Shown: one piece after another, positions 35,761-48,200 of the stretch
Layout of the letters: each line of letters opens with the position of its first letter
Numbering within the stretch: the first letter of the stretch is position 1
NCBI RefSeq assembly: GCF_900496995.4
Contig: NC_044010.1
Location: 682,001 to 746,000 of the forward strand
Reading direction: 5' to 3'
Source of the DNA: Aquila chrysaetos chrysaetos
Taxonomy: Eukaryota; Chordata; Aves; Accipitriformes; Accipitridae
DNA: 64,000 nucleotides
Translations under genes and position numbers: made by a program
The notes under the pieces: model-generated
Databases searched by the model: none
What the model was told of the DNA's origin: nothing
What the model saw: only the letters and a program-made list of their open reading frames with translations

Positions 35761-38700
35761 GGTGGGGCATCCTTGTCTTCGGGAGGGCAGGCAGCCCTCC
35801 GTCGTCCCGTGGCGGAGATTCCCTGCGTGTCTCCTCTGGCTTTGGATAGCGCGGCTGGTGCTGGGGAGGCGGGTGTTTGGAGAGCGGATCCCGGCAGTGC
35901 CTCTGAATTCGCAGCGAGACCCTTGAGGGAGTCCCTTCTCGCCCGGCGTTTCACCCTTCCTCTCTTTAAGAAACACTGAAGTCTCAAAACGACGAGCTTT
36001 TAAGTTTATGATGTCCTAAAGCAGAAGATATTGTGGTCCTCCGGCCCTTGCTGCGTAACTGCAGGACTCCCTTGCCCAGACAGCCACCGAATCCCTTTCA
36101 GAATTCCACCAGACTGTTGGAGTCCGTGTGACAGTGAGGTCTGCGGTATAGCATGTGCAATAAAGCACATCGTTTACTTGCTCTTAATTAGTAAATTTCC
36201 AGTTTGCTGCGGCTAATGCAGTTGTTGTGCTGTGTTGATCTTTGCCTATACGTACTTGCCCTCTCTGTTCCCAGTGTTATTTTGTATATGTTATTCTCTT
36301 TTGTTAATTTATCCTTTGAACTATATGGTCACTGCATCTTAGCCCTTCTTAATATACTTTTTCACACTTCTTAGCTTTCTTCTTAAGCTTTTCCTCATCC
36401 TCATTTTCTGCTTTGGTTCCTGAAAACCTGTGAGAGTTCGGCTAGTGACAGGAGTGTCGCTAGCGGGAGCTTTGTCAGTCTGTACCCTGTCCTCGCCCAT
36501 TAAGCAATAATCCTTGAATTACAATTAATTAAAACCCAAGAGATGAATAAGAAGTTCAGGTTATTCCTGCAGTATATAGTTAATATTACTGTTTTACCTA
36601 ATGAAGCAGGTCTCATTGATGAAGGAACAGTTGTTCACTTTATCTTCTAGTATGAGAACTGGGGACCATCAAATGAAACTTGCGAGAGGTTTGTTCAAAA
36701 CTAATGCAGGAACACAGCTCTTAACACAGTGTGCAGTTAAACTGAGGGACTCGTGGCAACAGGATATTAGAGGGTAAAAGCTTTTTATGCATCCAGCAAG
36801 CATTTTAAAAAGATTAATGAAAAAGAATGTATTGAAGGCTCTTAAATGCAATGCAACGTTTCTAGCTGAGGAAATCCCTGAGATGAAAATTGCAGGAAGC
36901 TGGGAGAGTGTTCTGGAGAGGAGTATTTCTCCTGATCTTCCGTAGGTGATCTTTATTTGCCTGTGTCCTAGGCAGAATCCTGGTTTAACTGCAGGTGAAC
37001 AGCATCGCTATCCTTAAATGAAGATCTTTCAGCCATCTCAACTTTTGGCTAGCCTAAGTAAGGGCTAAAATGTGAATTACCAGTAAACCTTGTCACCTCT
37101 GTGCATGTTCTCATACCCTTTTCAGATCATTGAAAAAATGTTAATGCTGTTTTTTGTATTTCTCTCAACTAGTCCTCTTTTTTGGCCACCTCAAACTTTC
37201 CAGTTTTCCTTTTAAAATGTGAAAGCAAGGTCTACAGGCAAGTACTCTTTTTTAAGGTAAAATTACCTGCCTTCTTCAGTTAGCTCTGTTTGCCACTGCT
37301 TTGCTCTGGGAGTACATGTTGTACTGGTTGTCAGCTGCTGCTCTTCATCAGATTTTGCAGGAATTGCTTTTGTTCCTGCTCCTAGAGTAATGAATGACTT
37401 CAGGGCTTTGGTTTCATTAAACCGGTCTCTTTAAGCCCAGCACAAGGACCCTTGGTGACTGCTCAGTTCCATGTGTTTTTTCATTATTTGCCAGTCGTTG
37501 CAGCTTTGCTCAGTACTGTGTCAATCTTTGTCACCCATGGATTTTATCAAGAGTAAGGTCTTGGCTCCTGTCTGTTGGTGGAAAAACTGAAAATTTTTAG
37601 GTCTAGTCTAGAAGTGATTTTCCTAGACTCTTGCTGGACTGCTGCTTCTTGATTCTTTACTGACAACTGGTTTCAGGGCAGGGAAAGACTGGGGCTGGTA
37701 TTTTTTTTCTTCTTCTTGAGATTTTATGGTCTGATTTCAATCCTTCTCTAGCATCTATGCTACAGACAGAGTGCTAAGGCTCTAAGCGTGTTTTTGTGAG
37801 ATATCAAGCTCACTTTTTGCAAAACTGAGGTATGTTACATCTTTGTAGTTGCTTTTGTGAATCCAGCTTTTTTTTGGTAAGTTCCATTAAAAAAACCCAA
37901 CAATATAGGCCCCACCTGCCCCCAACATTGATTGGTACAAAGTGCCATTTAAGTCTATAGTGATCTGATTCCGTAATTCTCTTCTGGCATGAATCTCAGG
38001 TCATATAACTGTGTAACCTTAGCAGCATGAATTATTACAAACACACTTTTTTTTAGTCCTGGTAGACATTAGAACTCTTCTAGGCTAGTATATTTCCCCA
38101 GTCCCCTAACATTTCTTAAGCATGAGAACTCTTCTAGGCTAGTATATTTCCCCAGTCCCCTAACATTTCTTAAGCATTTAAATGTGTAGGTATGAAGTCT
38201 CCTTAATCAGCTATTTTAAATATCCACGGCCATGAGGGGTTTTGTGCCTGCTGATTTTAAAATGTTTGTTCCGACTGGATTTTGTTCAATTTTGCCTTCA
38301 TTAGTACTGGACTGAAAAATAGTTAATCTCTTTGTGATGAGAGTATGTAATTTTCCATTTCTCCTGAAACAGAAGAGTTTTGGAGACCTATGCCTTTCAT
38401 ACATTGTGAGCAGCTGTACCATGATGTAGCGCATTGTAAGACATCATAGTTGAGATTTCTTCTGGTTTTGAACAACTGATACACCTTATTTCCTTAGCTT
38501 TGTTTAGTCAATGTTTTTTGCTCCCTGAAAAATCTTCCTTAGTCTCACCATTGAGCCATAGTGGCTCAGAAGTCCCCCTTCACCTCGGACTCTCTTACTG
38601 CTGATTAAATGACCACCATGCTAAGGAGTAACAATTTCTTTAACTCTTATTATTGCTTTTAAAATTGTTCTCTATTATCTATACATATCAGTAGCTTGAG

Positions 38701-39538
38701 GAACTTGAACTCAGGAAAATCTTGTATGTACTGGAGACGTGGGTTCAAATTCGTATCCTGACCGTGCTCAGGTAGGGACTTCTTGAAGAAATGAGATACT
38801 ATGAAAACATTACATAAAGTTGTGCCTCCTTATGCACTGTTAGAGAGAAAAATCTTGAGGATACCAAGCAATTGCTTCTCTAAATGTTGTCCTGTTGTAG
38901 TGTTTGCTCAGCTTTTAGATAAGAAGTTGGAACTGCTCTATTCAGACTTCTTAGACATCTGTCACCACTGCACTCAATCTTCTGCACTGGAAACTACACT
39001 TCTGGTCAAGAAAACAATGGGCCTGTAAGTCTGGAGCCTGTATCAGGCAAATTAGTAGAAACTACGGTAAAGAGCAAGACTGTTGGTCCCCTGAATGAAT
39101 ACGGTCTATGTTGGAAGAATCAATGTGGCTTTTGTAAAAGGAGGCCCTGCCTCATGTGACTCCTGGATCAATGCGTAGGCTGTCTTGATCAGCTTGTTCA
39201 TCCAGAGAACCTGAGCCAGGACGTTTACGGCTTTGCACTGTGTTGTCCTCTGAGCCCGAGCTAAGTTCTTTGGTCATGTTCCACCTAATCCCAGACTCCC
39301 ACTGCTCATCTTATCTCCTGAGGGAAAATGCTGCTGATCAGTTGCTCTGCAAGTCATCACCACTGCGCAAATCCGCAAAGAGCTTGACAAAGAAGCATGA
39401 GTGTAATGGAGTAGCGTAACTAGTTGCTAGTTGCTGGTATCATTAGCTGCATAACCTTCTAGCTGCCAGATCTTCCAACTCTTGGACTTCATTGCAATAG
39501 GCGTCCAGGCCTCTTTTTTTTTTTTTTTCTTTTTTTTT

Positions 39539-39594
<56 letters not shown>

Positions 39595-39626
39595 CTTTTT
39601 TTTTTCTTTTTTTTTTCTTTTTTTTT

Positions 39627-39681
<55 letters not shown>

Positions 39682-42600
39682 CTTTTTCCCCCCTAACCTG
39701 CAGGCAATAATAAATGAAGCCCTAGGAGCAAAGGCTGTCAGAGCAATGTATGTGTACACTAAGCTGTACAGACTTCTTCAAAATAATTCTTCAGAACTCT
39801 AGCCATTTGCTTTCCTGTACCGTCAGAGGTAATTCTGTTGATACACTTGATTCTTCCCTGATATCTTGTAGTTCTTTCTCTGGCTTTTCTTTCTTTGGAG
39901 CAGAGTGAGCTTTTTTTCAGCCTCCATCTCTTGTGAAACAAAGCGAGTTTGGCTGTAGCAGATATGAACAACTGCTTGTTCATCAAAGCCTCTTGCATGG
40001 CTGTTCCATGCAAATTCATCTCAAAACAGTCTTTCAGGTACTGAGCATCCTCTAGAAGAACAGAGTTGTCAGTCAAAGGATCTGAAGGGGCAGGAGCTGA
40101 GAACTGAACGTGTCGGTTCTGACTTGTCCCTGAGTGGCAGAAAGGGAAAAAGGAGATACGTGTCCTTTCAGCATTACTGAGGTGTGACTAGAATGATTGA
40201 TGGTGATGGTTCATGAGTTCCAAAAATAGCTTCTGTCTGCTGAAGGTCAGGGTCCTCTTTCATTAAGCAAGTCAGGCTGGGGGTGAGCCTGGCTGTTGTC
40301 AGAAAATACAGATCTCGCTTACAGGGCCTTGCAAACGTGGGGCTGAATGGGTTATGGGTCGAAGACACCGGCAGGCTGAGGGGTGGGAGAGGTCTGTGCT
40401 GCCGCTCTCTGAGCCAGTGCTGCTGTGGGGAGGTGTGAGGCACGGGGCCTGGTGATCTCAGCAGAAGGCATTGCAGCGAGGTTGGGCAGCAGAAGTGTTT
40501 GCTCTGGGAAATTCTGAATGCAAAGATCAGCAGCTTTGAGCTGAGGGACTGCTGAGCCCCTATGGACTTAGGACTGTTTGTCTCAAATATGGAGTGAGGT
40601 TTCAGAGTGAGGCTGCCAGGAGATGTCCCAAGCTAAGCCCTTATTACGTTAATCAGTGTCAGAGCAGGAGGTCATGTGTGACGCAGGCTGGGGGACCCAA
40701 CCTCCTCTCCTAGAGGGGAGAGGTTGTGGACGAGCAGGGTCAGAATTATTGCCCTCTTCCTGCACAGGGGTCATTCTTACATGTCCTGTTATGCCCTAGA
40801 TGTGGTGGCACAGCTGGAGCCATCCTGACCTGTCCCCTGGAAGTGGTGAAGACGCGTCTACAGTCATCCCAGCTGACACTGCGGCCTCTGTGCCTCTCGG
40901 AGATACATCTGCCAGGGATGAGTGTGAGGCTGATGAACCCCAGCCCACCATCTCCTGGAGTGCTCAAGTTGCTGAGGTGAGTAGGACAGGACGGTGTGCA
41001 TGTTAGCACCAGGGAGGTGAAGGTTTGGTCATCGGGGGGGGGGGGGGGGGCAGGCGGGGAGAGATGGAAGTAGCATTTGAGGTGAGGCTCTGGAAACCGC
41101 AAGTACAGTAGGAAGTTTTGTCAGAGCGCAGGTACATCTACTTCTCACAGTTGATCTGTGCTTTGAACTCTGAGTCTGCAAGGCAGCTTTTGGGACTGTG
41201 AGAAATTTCTCAGCTAGTGGTTTGATCAGACCCAGAGTGATGGTGTCAGCAAGAATAGGAAGAAATGACTGAAGGAGAGAGGAGAAGCGGTTGGAGAGAA
41301 AATGGGGCAGAAAAAGCATAAACATGGGAGGTGAGGAGAGGGTGCTATAAGAAGTACTGAAGAACAAAGAAACAGAAGGAACAGGAGAGCCCCCACTTAG
41401 TTAATTTGCTGATTTCTCTGTTCATTTCCTCCTGTAGGGCCATCCTTGAGAAGGAAGGCATGAGATCCCTGTTCCGAGGTCTGGGTCCAAACCTTGTTGG
41501 GGTTGCTCCTTCCCGGTGAGTACTGCTCCCTGAGGATAGCTCATGCTGTACTCTTTTTAAAGGACCTCCATGACAGCTATTGCTCCACATTCTGAAAGCA
41601 GTCTGGGCCTTGTGCTCGTTGTGCCACTGGACCTCTTCACACAGACATTTTCTGGACCTTGTGATCATAGTTGTAAGATAAGATGATTGCTGTGGGCCTA
41701 GTATAAATGGTATCTGATGTCACATTAGACCAGCCTATGCTGGCAGTAAGAAAAGTTGGAGTGAGACCCCACAGCAGTGCTGTCTCTGCTTCTCACAGGT
41801 GAGCTGTAACCTCTTTGTATTTCTTTCTAACCAGGGCTATATATTTTGCTGCCTATTCTGGTGTTAAGGAGAGGCTCAATGCTGTCCTTGTACCGGAGTC
41901 CAAGAAAGTACACATGCTATCAGCAGCCTGTGCAGGTGAGCCTCTTCTGTCTCAAATCAGAGCCAAGGGGTCCTTCTGTCTGTAAGTGTAAACGGGTTTC
42001 ATTCCTTCCCCATTGCTGCTCCCATCAGTCTTGCTGTCTCTTCTGAAATTTTCTCCCTCCATATCTGGAGCAGTGAGTTCCTTGGGTAACCAAAACATTT
42101 TCTCACTCTTCGTTCTTCTTAGGCTCATCTCTTCAAGTCATGGATCTAGTCTTTACCCCATCAGGAAAAGAGGTCTATTCAGCTGTGAGAGGGAGAAGGC
42201 AGTGTGTAATTTAGACCACTCACAGAATCATTTCTCTTGATACATCCCAGTTCTCTTAACAAAATCTTCCACTCTTGCAAGTTTAGCCCATTGTTTCCTG
42301 CGTCTGTGTAACACCAGGGCCTGTAGTAGGGTTATGTTGGAGGCAGAGGAGCTAATAACCACCAGACAAAGGCTGGAATGGGGGAGGACGACAATCAAAT
42401 ATTCTGCCCTAGATGTCTCTTCTCCCAAGGTCATTCTCAAACTGCAAATGCCTGCAGCTTGCCAAGCAGAATTCAGACAGCTGATAGATCAGCCCCTCCT
42501 CACAAACTGTCAGCGTGATCCTGGTGCTCATGGCTGTCTTCCTCTTCTATTCTCCAGGCGTTACCTCTGCCACACTCACCAACCCTATCTGGTTAGTGAA

Positions 42601-43406
42601 AACCAGGATGCAGCTGGAAGCCAGGTAAGGCAAACTAGCAATGCAGAACCACTCTGTGTCAAATCGGGACTGGTTTGGGGGTGGGGTTGGGTAGGGGTCT
42701 GTGACTTGCCATCAGAACATAGGTCTTCAAGGCGTGCTGGGGAAGAGTCGTACAGTTGTGGTCACAGCAGCGTTTTAGGTCAGTGGAACAGTATGCCGTT
42801 TTAACCCTCCCTCCTCTTTACAGGGTGAAGGGGGAGATGGCCAGCAATGCTGTCCAATGTGCCATGCGTGTGTACCGCACTGAAGGCCTTCGTGGATTTT
42901 ACCGTGGTATCACTGCCTCCTATGCTGGAGTGTCAGAGACCATCATACACTTTGTCATCTATGAAGCACTGAAACAGCAGCTGAGAAACAGCCATCATTC
43001 CCTTTCACCACCGCTCACACTTTCACCAAACAGCCATGATTTCTTTGGCCTAATGGGAGCTGCTGCTGTCTCCAAAACATGTGCTTCATGCATTGCATAT
43101 CCACATGGTGAGTGGGTCCACTCTCCTTCCCTCTGTTCCCCTCGATGGGAGATGCCATGCCTGTAGGATCAATCTGCTAATATTACTTCCCTTTCTGTCT
43201 CTCCAGAGGTCATTCGGACACGGTTGCGAGAAGAAGGGTCACGATACCGTTCCCTTATACAGACTCTGCAGCTTGTGGTCCATGAAGAGGGACCCTTGGC
43301 TTTATACCGAGGGCTCCTGGCTCACTTGATCCGCCAGATCCCAAACACAGCCATCATGATGGCTACCTATGAACTCATCGTACATTTGGCCTCTTCCACC
43401 TTGTAA
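35288..43406 (+). CDS. Mitochondrial carrier of the SLC25A33/SLC25A36 type, complete coding region
   Basis: This is an inner-membrane carrier; its closest named relatives, SLC25A33 and SLC25A36, exchange pyrimidine nucleotides. Seven exons join in frame: 35288-35328, 40800-40976, 41438-41515, 41835-41935, 42558-42624, 42824-43107, 43207-43406. They total 948 bases, 315 aa. Three Solcar repeats are clear. Their signature prolines are PLEVVKTR (residues 26-33), PIWLVKTR (142-149) and PHEVIRTR (248-255); the PIW variant in the second repeat is typical of the A33/A36 pair and yeast Rim2. The N-terminus [20 protein letters not shown] also fits that pair. The protein differs from both human paralogs throughout, and the loop at residues 211-226 (Ser/Pro-rich) is unlike either. 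I therefore leave the symbol empty; it may be a third paralog. The first intron is 5.5 kb, the others are short. Confidence 0.93.
38071..38177. repeat. Exact tandem duplication, 54-base unit, two copies
   Basis: The unit starting agaactcttctaggctagta occurs at 38071 and again at 38125. I see no mismatch over the shared length. This is either a very young duplication or an assembly artefact. Confidence 0.85.
39513..39687 (+). repeat. Long T tract with C interruptions in an 11-base register
   Basis: About 170 bases are almost pure T (pure A on the minus strand). The C interruptions fall at about 39529, 39540, 39595, 39606, 39617 and 39628, all multiples of 11 apart. One more C near 39682 is off by one. 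This looks like an (T10C)n microsatellite, perhaps grown from a poly(A) tail of a minus-strand retroposon. Confidence 0.8.
41034..41050 (+). repeat. G homopolymer (17 bases) in a carrier intron
   Basis: This is an uninterrupted G run in intron 2 of the SLC25 carrier, about 60 bases past the exon 2 donor. Confidence 0.8.
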
Positions 43407-44870
43407 GCACACTAGCACCTGGCTAAGGCTGCTGTAAAGATTCAGAGACCTCATGGTCCTGAGACAATCTTTTTCCATGCTTCGAGAGGTGGTGCTTTTC
43501 ATCACATATCAGAACTGGGTCAGGCATAGCATTCTCAGGACAAGACTATTTTGTGCGAAGTTTTTGGCTCCAATGTGCACAGTGTAGCCTTTCTTCTTTT
43601 TGGAGACTTGAATTATCCCGGTGCTTTGAGATGTCAGGGCACTGGTTTGACAGTGCCTGCTGTAAGCTCCCTGTGTGAAACAAGGGCATGGAACTTACTG
43701 GGAAGGAGACAAAGGAGAAAGCATAAGAGTATCTTAGACAGCCTCAGCATGTTCACTTCTTTTTTGGACCCAGTAACAACCATACATGGGCACAGCTGGA
43801 CACGAAGGCAGGCTAGAGCCGAGACATCTGAGAGAACTGCAGCAAGCAGAGATCTTGTGCTGAGACCTTTCTTGCCCTCCAAGGGGCTCTTCCATTCACC
43901 TACTGTGCTACCTTCCTGCCCCTAAGGAGGATTTCTCAGCCTTGGCTGCCAGCAGATGTCCTATTGCAGAATCTTCCTGTGGCTCTTTAACATGTTGCAG
44001 CCACTCTTTTTGTCTTGCAGGGTCTGAATAATCAGACCAAGTAGATGAAGGGAAGAAGCACAACTTGCTATGAAGCACTGTCCTAACAACTCATGCTGCT
44101 GGACTCATAGCCATGCTTTGCTAATACCTGTTGTGTTTCCATGATCTCCATTCCCACCAAAGAGAGGAGGACACCTCCTTCCCTCAGAAGTGCTGGGGCT
44201 GTTCTGCTACAAGCTGGAACCCCTGGTGTGAAAAATACTTTTTTTTTTTTTTTTTTTTTTTATGCTGGTAAAGAAAGTGGATCGGGTGGAAAGATGGATG
44301 AAGCTGAGGATTTGGCCTGTTTCTATTGATGATACACCAAGTGTATGGAAAGAGCCTTATTTTTTTTTTCTGTAATCAAGAATTCAGTTTGCTGCATGTG
44401 TTTGTTACACTTGCCTGTGACAGGCTGGGATGCTTTCTGTTCCTCTGTGGGTTCCTAGCCCAGTGTCCTGGGGACGGCTACATTGTGTTTACAAAGACTA
44501 TTTTGACTCTCAGAAAGGCAGGGGGTAGGGTGTGGGGTGATGTGTTTTTCTTGTTCCAACACATACACTAAAAAATGTAACCCTTCCCCGAGATAAGGCA
44601 GTCATTTCAGTAAATACATGCTCTGGACAATCTCCAGTCTCGCACTAAAGGCTACACTGACTGTTTCTTTCCCTGCTTGTGGTGAAAAACTGCAGAAGCC
44701 CTGAACATTTTATTTGAAATCCATTTATTTTAAAATCCACTTTGTTTCCTCATCCTTCTTACCTTCATTCATTTAGTTTAGGAGTATCGACAATTTTACA
44801 AAGCGACACAAGCTGCAGTGGGGGTTTTTTTGCATGAAACGAGAATAAACCTCAAACGACAACATTGAAA
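43407..44870 (+). other. 3' UTR of the SLC25 carrier (approximate)
   Basis: No other gene is seen between the carrier stop codon and the CLSTN3 3' end. A T-run lies at 44239-44260. The only AATAAA on the plus strand that I noticed is at 44844-44849, which would make the transcript overlap the CLSTN3 3' UTR. Earlier non-canonical signals are possible. Confidence 0.4.
44709..44729 (-). terminator. CLSTN3: Two candidate poly(A) signals of CLSTN3
   Basis: TTTATT occurs at 44709-44714 and 44724-44729 on the plus strand, giving AATAAA on the minus strand. They lie about 0.5 kb downstream of the CLSTN3 stop codon. Confidence 0.5.
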
Positions 44871-45243
44871 AAATATACAATATATATATATAATATCTGG
44901 GGCAGGGTTGTGAGAGACCCCACTCTGAGCCCTATGGCTGGCTCCTCCTTCCAAATTTCTGTTCTTTCCAAGCCCCTCCTTCCTCGTCATGGTTTGAACT
45001 GTGCCACTGTCATGTGCAAGTGCCCTAACACATGTTTCTAGAGAGCCAGATGGGGGGTCAATAACGTGGGGAATGTCCACAATGGGAATGGCAGAAGATG
45101 AAGGAACATGGGAGGCAGAAATGACAAATGAGGGAGGAGCGCATGTGTACACGGTGGGGGGAAGGAAGAAGTTAAAAGACAGACACCTCCTCCTTCCAGC
45201 CATATGTTTTGGGGGAATCCATTGGACTGGTGTTTTAAAGCTC

Positions 45244-48200
45244 CTAGTAGCGGTGAGAGCCGTCGCTTTTGCCGATGATGTGTCGGTCATCCATGTCATT
45301 GCTGTCCGGGGAGTCGGGCGTCTCCGAGTCGGTGCTGTCATCTTCGTCCTCCATCCCCTCGCTAGCTCTGCCCTCGCCGCTTTCTGCTGCCCTGTCCTGG
45401 CAGCTCTGGTAGGACTGGGGAGGTGAGAGATGGGGTGAGGGGAAGGATCTGGCCCCCCGGCTGCCCGCCCAGCCCCAGCCACTGTGGCTGCTCCTCACCT
45501 CCATGGGGTTGACTATGATGGTGAGGGCCGAGTCATCCCAGAACATGTCGCTCTCTTTGCCTCCGGTGCTTGCGTGCTCCCCTTCAGCAGCCCCAGGGAC
45601 CTCTTGCCCCACTCCCCGCCGGTGCAGGGAGTGGATGCGCAGGATGCCGAGGATCACCATGAGCGCCAGGAAGCCCACGCACACCACAATGATGACAGTG
45701 GCAGCGCTGGGGACCACTTCGGAGAAAGAAAATGAGAAGGTGTGGTTAGAGCCTGCCACAGAAACGGGCGTTTCCAACCCGACCTGCGGGAAGTGGGGGT
45801 TCCTGGGCAGCGCTTGGGCTTTTGGTCTAGGCAGGAATGCGTCCTGACTTTTCCGCTCCCCTGGGCACAGGCAGGTCCTGCCTTCAGCTGCTGTATCTTC
45901 GCTGGAGGCCTGCCTGGTTTTCCAGGATGCCTGGGTCCAGGCGTGCTCCGATGTCAGCCTGGCCTGTAGACTCTGCACATCTTTGGTTTACAGAAGTCGC
46001 CAGAATATGTTGCACAGCAGCCAATTGTATCCCCCTCTTGGGAGGGAGAAATGTGGGCTGCGGAGAGCCTCTAAGGGCGCAAGGATGATTTTCCCAGGGT
46101 GTGATTTCTCTGCAAGCAGTAGAGAAAGAAGGAAGCCAAAAGAAGTCTGCTTTGCATATGGGGCAGAGGCGAGGGTTGTGATGGCCTTCTAATTAGTGCC
46201 ACAGCCAAAGCCTGGCTTCTCCACAGGAGAAAACTTGAAATTCATCTAAGACCCTCAGCCCAACTCCCACTCCTTTGCTCTAGGCCTGTAGGCTGAGCCT
46301 GGACTCCCCAGATAACCCCCTTCCCTGCAAAAATCTATCTGGGCCCTCCGTGGATTTGTTCTGGGTGGTTCTGTACAGCCGGGACAACTTTTCCTTTGCT
46401 GCTGCCATCGGGCAGAGCTGGGGAAGGGACCGGCCAAGTCTGGGTTTTGGTGGTCCCCCAGCACATCCATAGGCTGTCCCCGCGGTGGCTCAGGGCCGGC
46501 TGCAGGACCGGACCAGCTGGGGATCAGCTGCTGCAGGAAGCTGCAGCAAAAGCTAGCACCAAGGGTGCTTTCCACGTTCCCTACAACGGGACCAAAATCA
46601 ACGCAGGGTCTTCTGTAACAGTCCTAGAGCTCTCACAGCCTAGGAGGAGCCAGTTGGACTGCGGTCACGCTTGTGGCACAGGGCTGCCAGCACAAACCAA
46701 CAAATCTAATCTCTAGTCTGGTTTTCAAGCTTCTCTCTCCTCTGTTTTGAGGGGCAAGAATCCTCCTCTTGTCTGTGTGGTTCTGTCTCCTACATTTTTC
46801 TGCCTTGCTGACCACCACCTAGTCCCATCTCTTTTTTTTAGAGCAGTGGCAGTCTTGATTCTCTTGTTTCTCTCCTGCTCTTGAAGCTTCCTTCTGAAAT
46901 TACATTACCCCCAAGCCCACACAGCACCTCTGCAAGGTGCACAAATTAAATGGTACCAGCTTACGGTTGTTCTTTTTAGAGCTTCTCAGGTGTAGATTTC
47001 AGACTGCTTCTATGTCAAGAAAACAACACAGCAAAAGAGGAGGATTGTTGCGCCAAGCTCTCAAACACGGTTTGACACAGACTGCAGTCCATTTGCTAAT
47101 GATGAGTGGGACAGGACAGTATAATGAGAACTCGGTAACATGGGTATAGGGAGCCTGAAAGGAATCCTCTGCTATAGGTTCTACCAGGATATCATAAAAT
47201 CAGCATCCTGACCTAAAGGAATAAACCCAGAAGATAGTGTTAACTTACTTGGGTTGTTAGGGCCGCTTGCCAAACTGTGCCCAGATAGCTCTGGGGGTAA
47301 ATGATGGCCACGGTGCATGAACTGCTGGGAGCTCAGAATATGGTTAGGATGAGCAGCTCGGTTCATGTTGTGGAGGACATTCACCTGCAGAAAGAGCAGA
47401 GCGAGAGAGACTCAGCCCTGTGTTCAAGGTACATTCTACATATTGTGTGCATTCCCGTCCATGCGTGCACAAGCACCTACGTGTGCGTGTATTTATCTCA
47501 TACCTCAACAGTAAACTCATTGCTGGAGTAGCGTCCGTTCATCTCAGTGCAGGACAGGTGAAACTTCCTTTCATAAAGAGCAGCCCCGTGGTTGATGTGG
47601 TATGAGACCTGGCGCAGTATTTCCTCGTAAACTGCAACGCTCTCCACACCTGAGACAAGAAGAGACATTGGTGTGGGGCGAGGAAGCTCCTGCTTCAAAG
47701 TCATCTGGCGTCATAACCCCGTAGCAACTAGGAGCTATAGAGGAATCCAAGGCAATGCTGGGTTCATTAATTTTAGGAAGGGAGCAGAAATGGAGCCGGC
47801 TGCAAAGGACCTGATGAAATCCCCGCTTGCACTGCTAGAACAAGTGGAAGGGAAGGAAGGATCAAGAGCAGCAGCCCTGTTAAGTTCTGGAGAGTACAAC
47901 AGCGTTGTACCAGTCCACAGCCTGTGGAGTGTGCTGTGCCCCAGCCACGTCACGCAAAATGCTGCTGGCTCCCGACAACACCAAACCCCAAGGAGTAAGT
48001 CAGGAGGAGCGATAGGAGCCTGGGTGAGAGCTCAGACACCATGCCCTAGTACGGCGGGCTGGAGGAGGACTCACCTCCCCAAGGAAACGGCCTGGGACTT
48101 CCAAAAGCTGGGAGTTCAACAAACGGTTACACCTCAGAGTCTCACAAAGTACACCGACACATCTCTAACATCGGGTTAAGTGCTTCTCCCAGCGATGGCT

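Larger units (their letters stand above)
35329..40799 (+). other. Long first intron of the SLC25 carrier
   Basis: Apart from the tandem duplication at 38071-38177 and the T tract at 39513-39687, I see no recognised feature. A 105-codon minus-strand frame (39759-40076) sits just 5' of the tract in minus orientation but has no family match that I know. Confidence 0.6.

Noticed and set aside
35203-35976. 257-codon minus-strand and 197-codon plus-strand frames at the carrier promoter
   Set aside because: They are CpG-island by-products with no motif. The real first exon is only 41 coding bases.
38735-38775. gggttcaaattc, resembling a tRNA B box
   Set aside because: No A box or cloverleaf can be folded around it by eye, and the second half of the B box is wrong.
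39427-39802. Poly-Lys and poly-Phe frames
   Set aside because: They are translations of the T tract and do not represent protein.
45742-46192. Plus-strand frames opposite CLSTN3 exon 17 and its upstream intron
   Set aside because: They have no splice sites or motifs and are shadows of CLSTN3 and its GC-rich intron.
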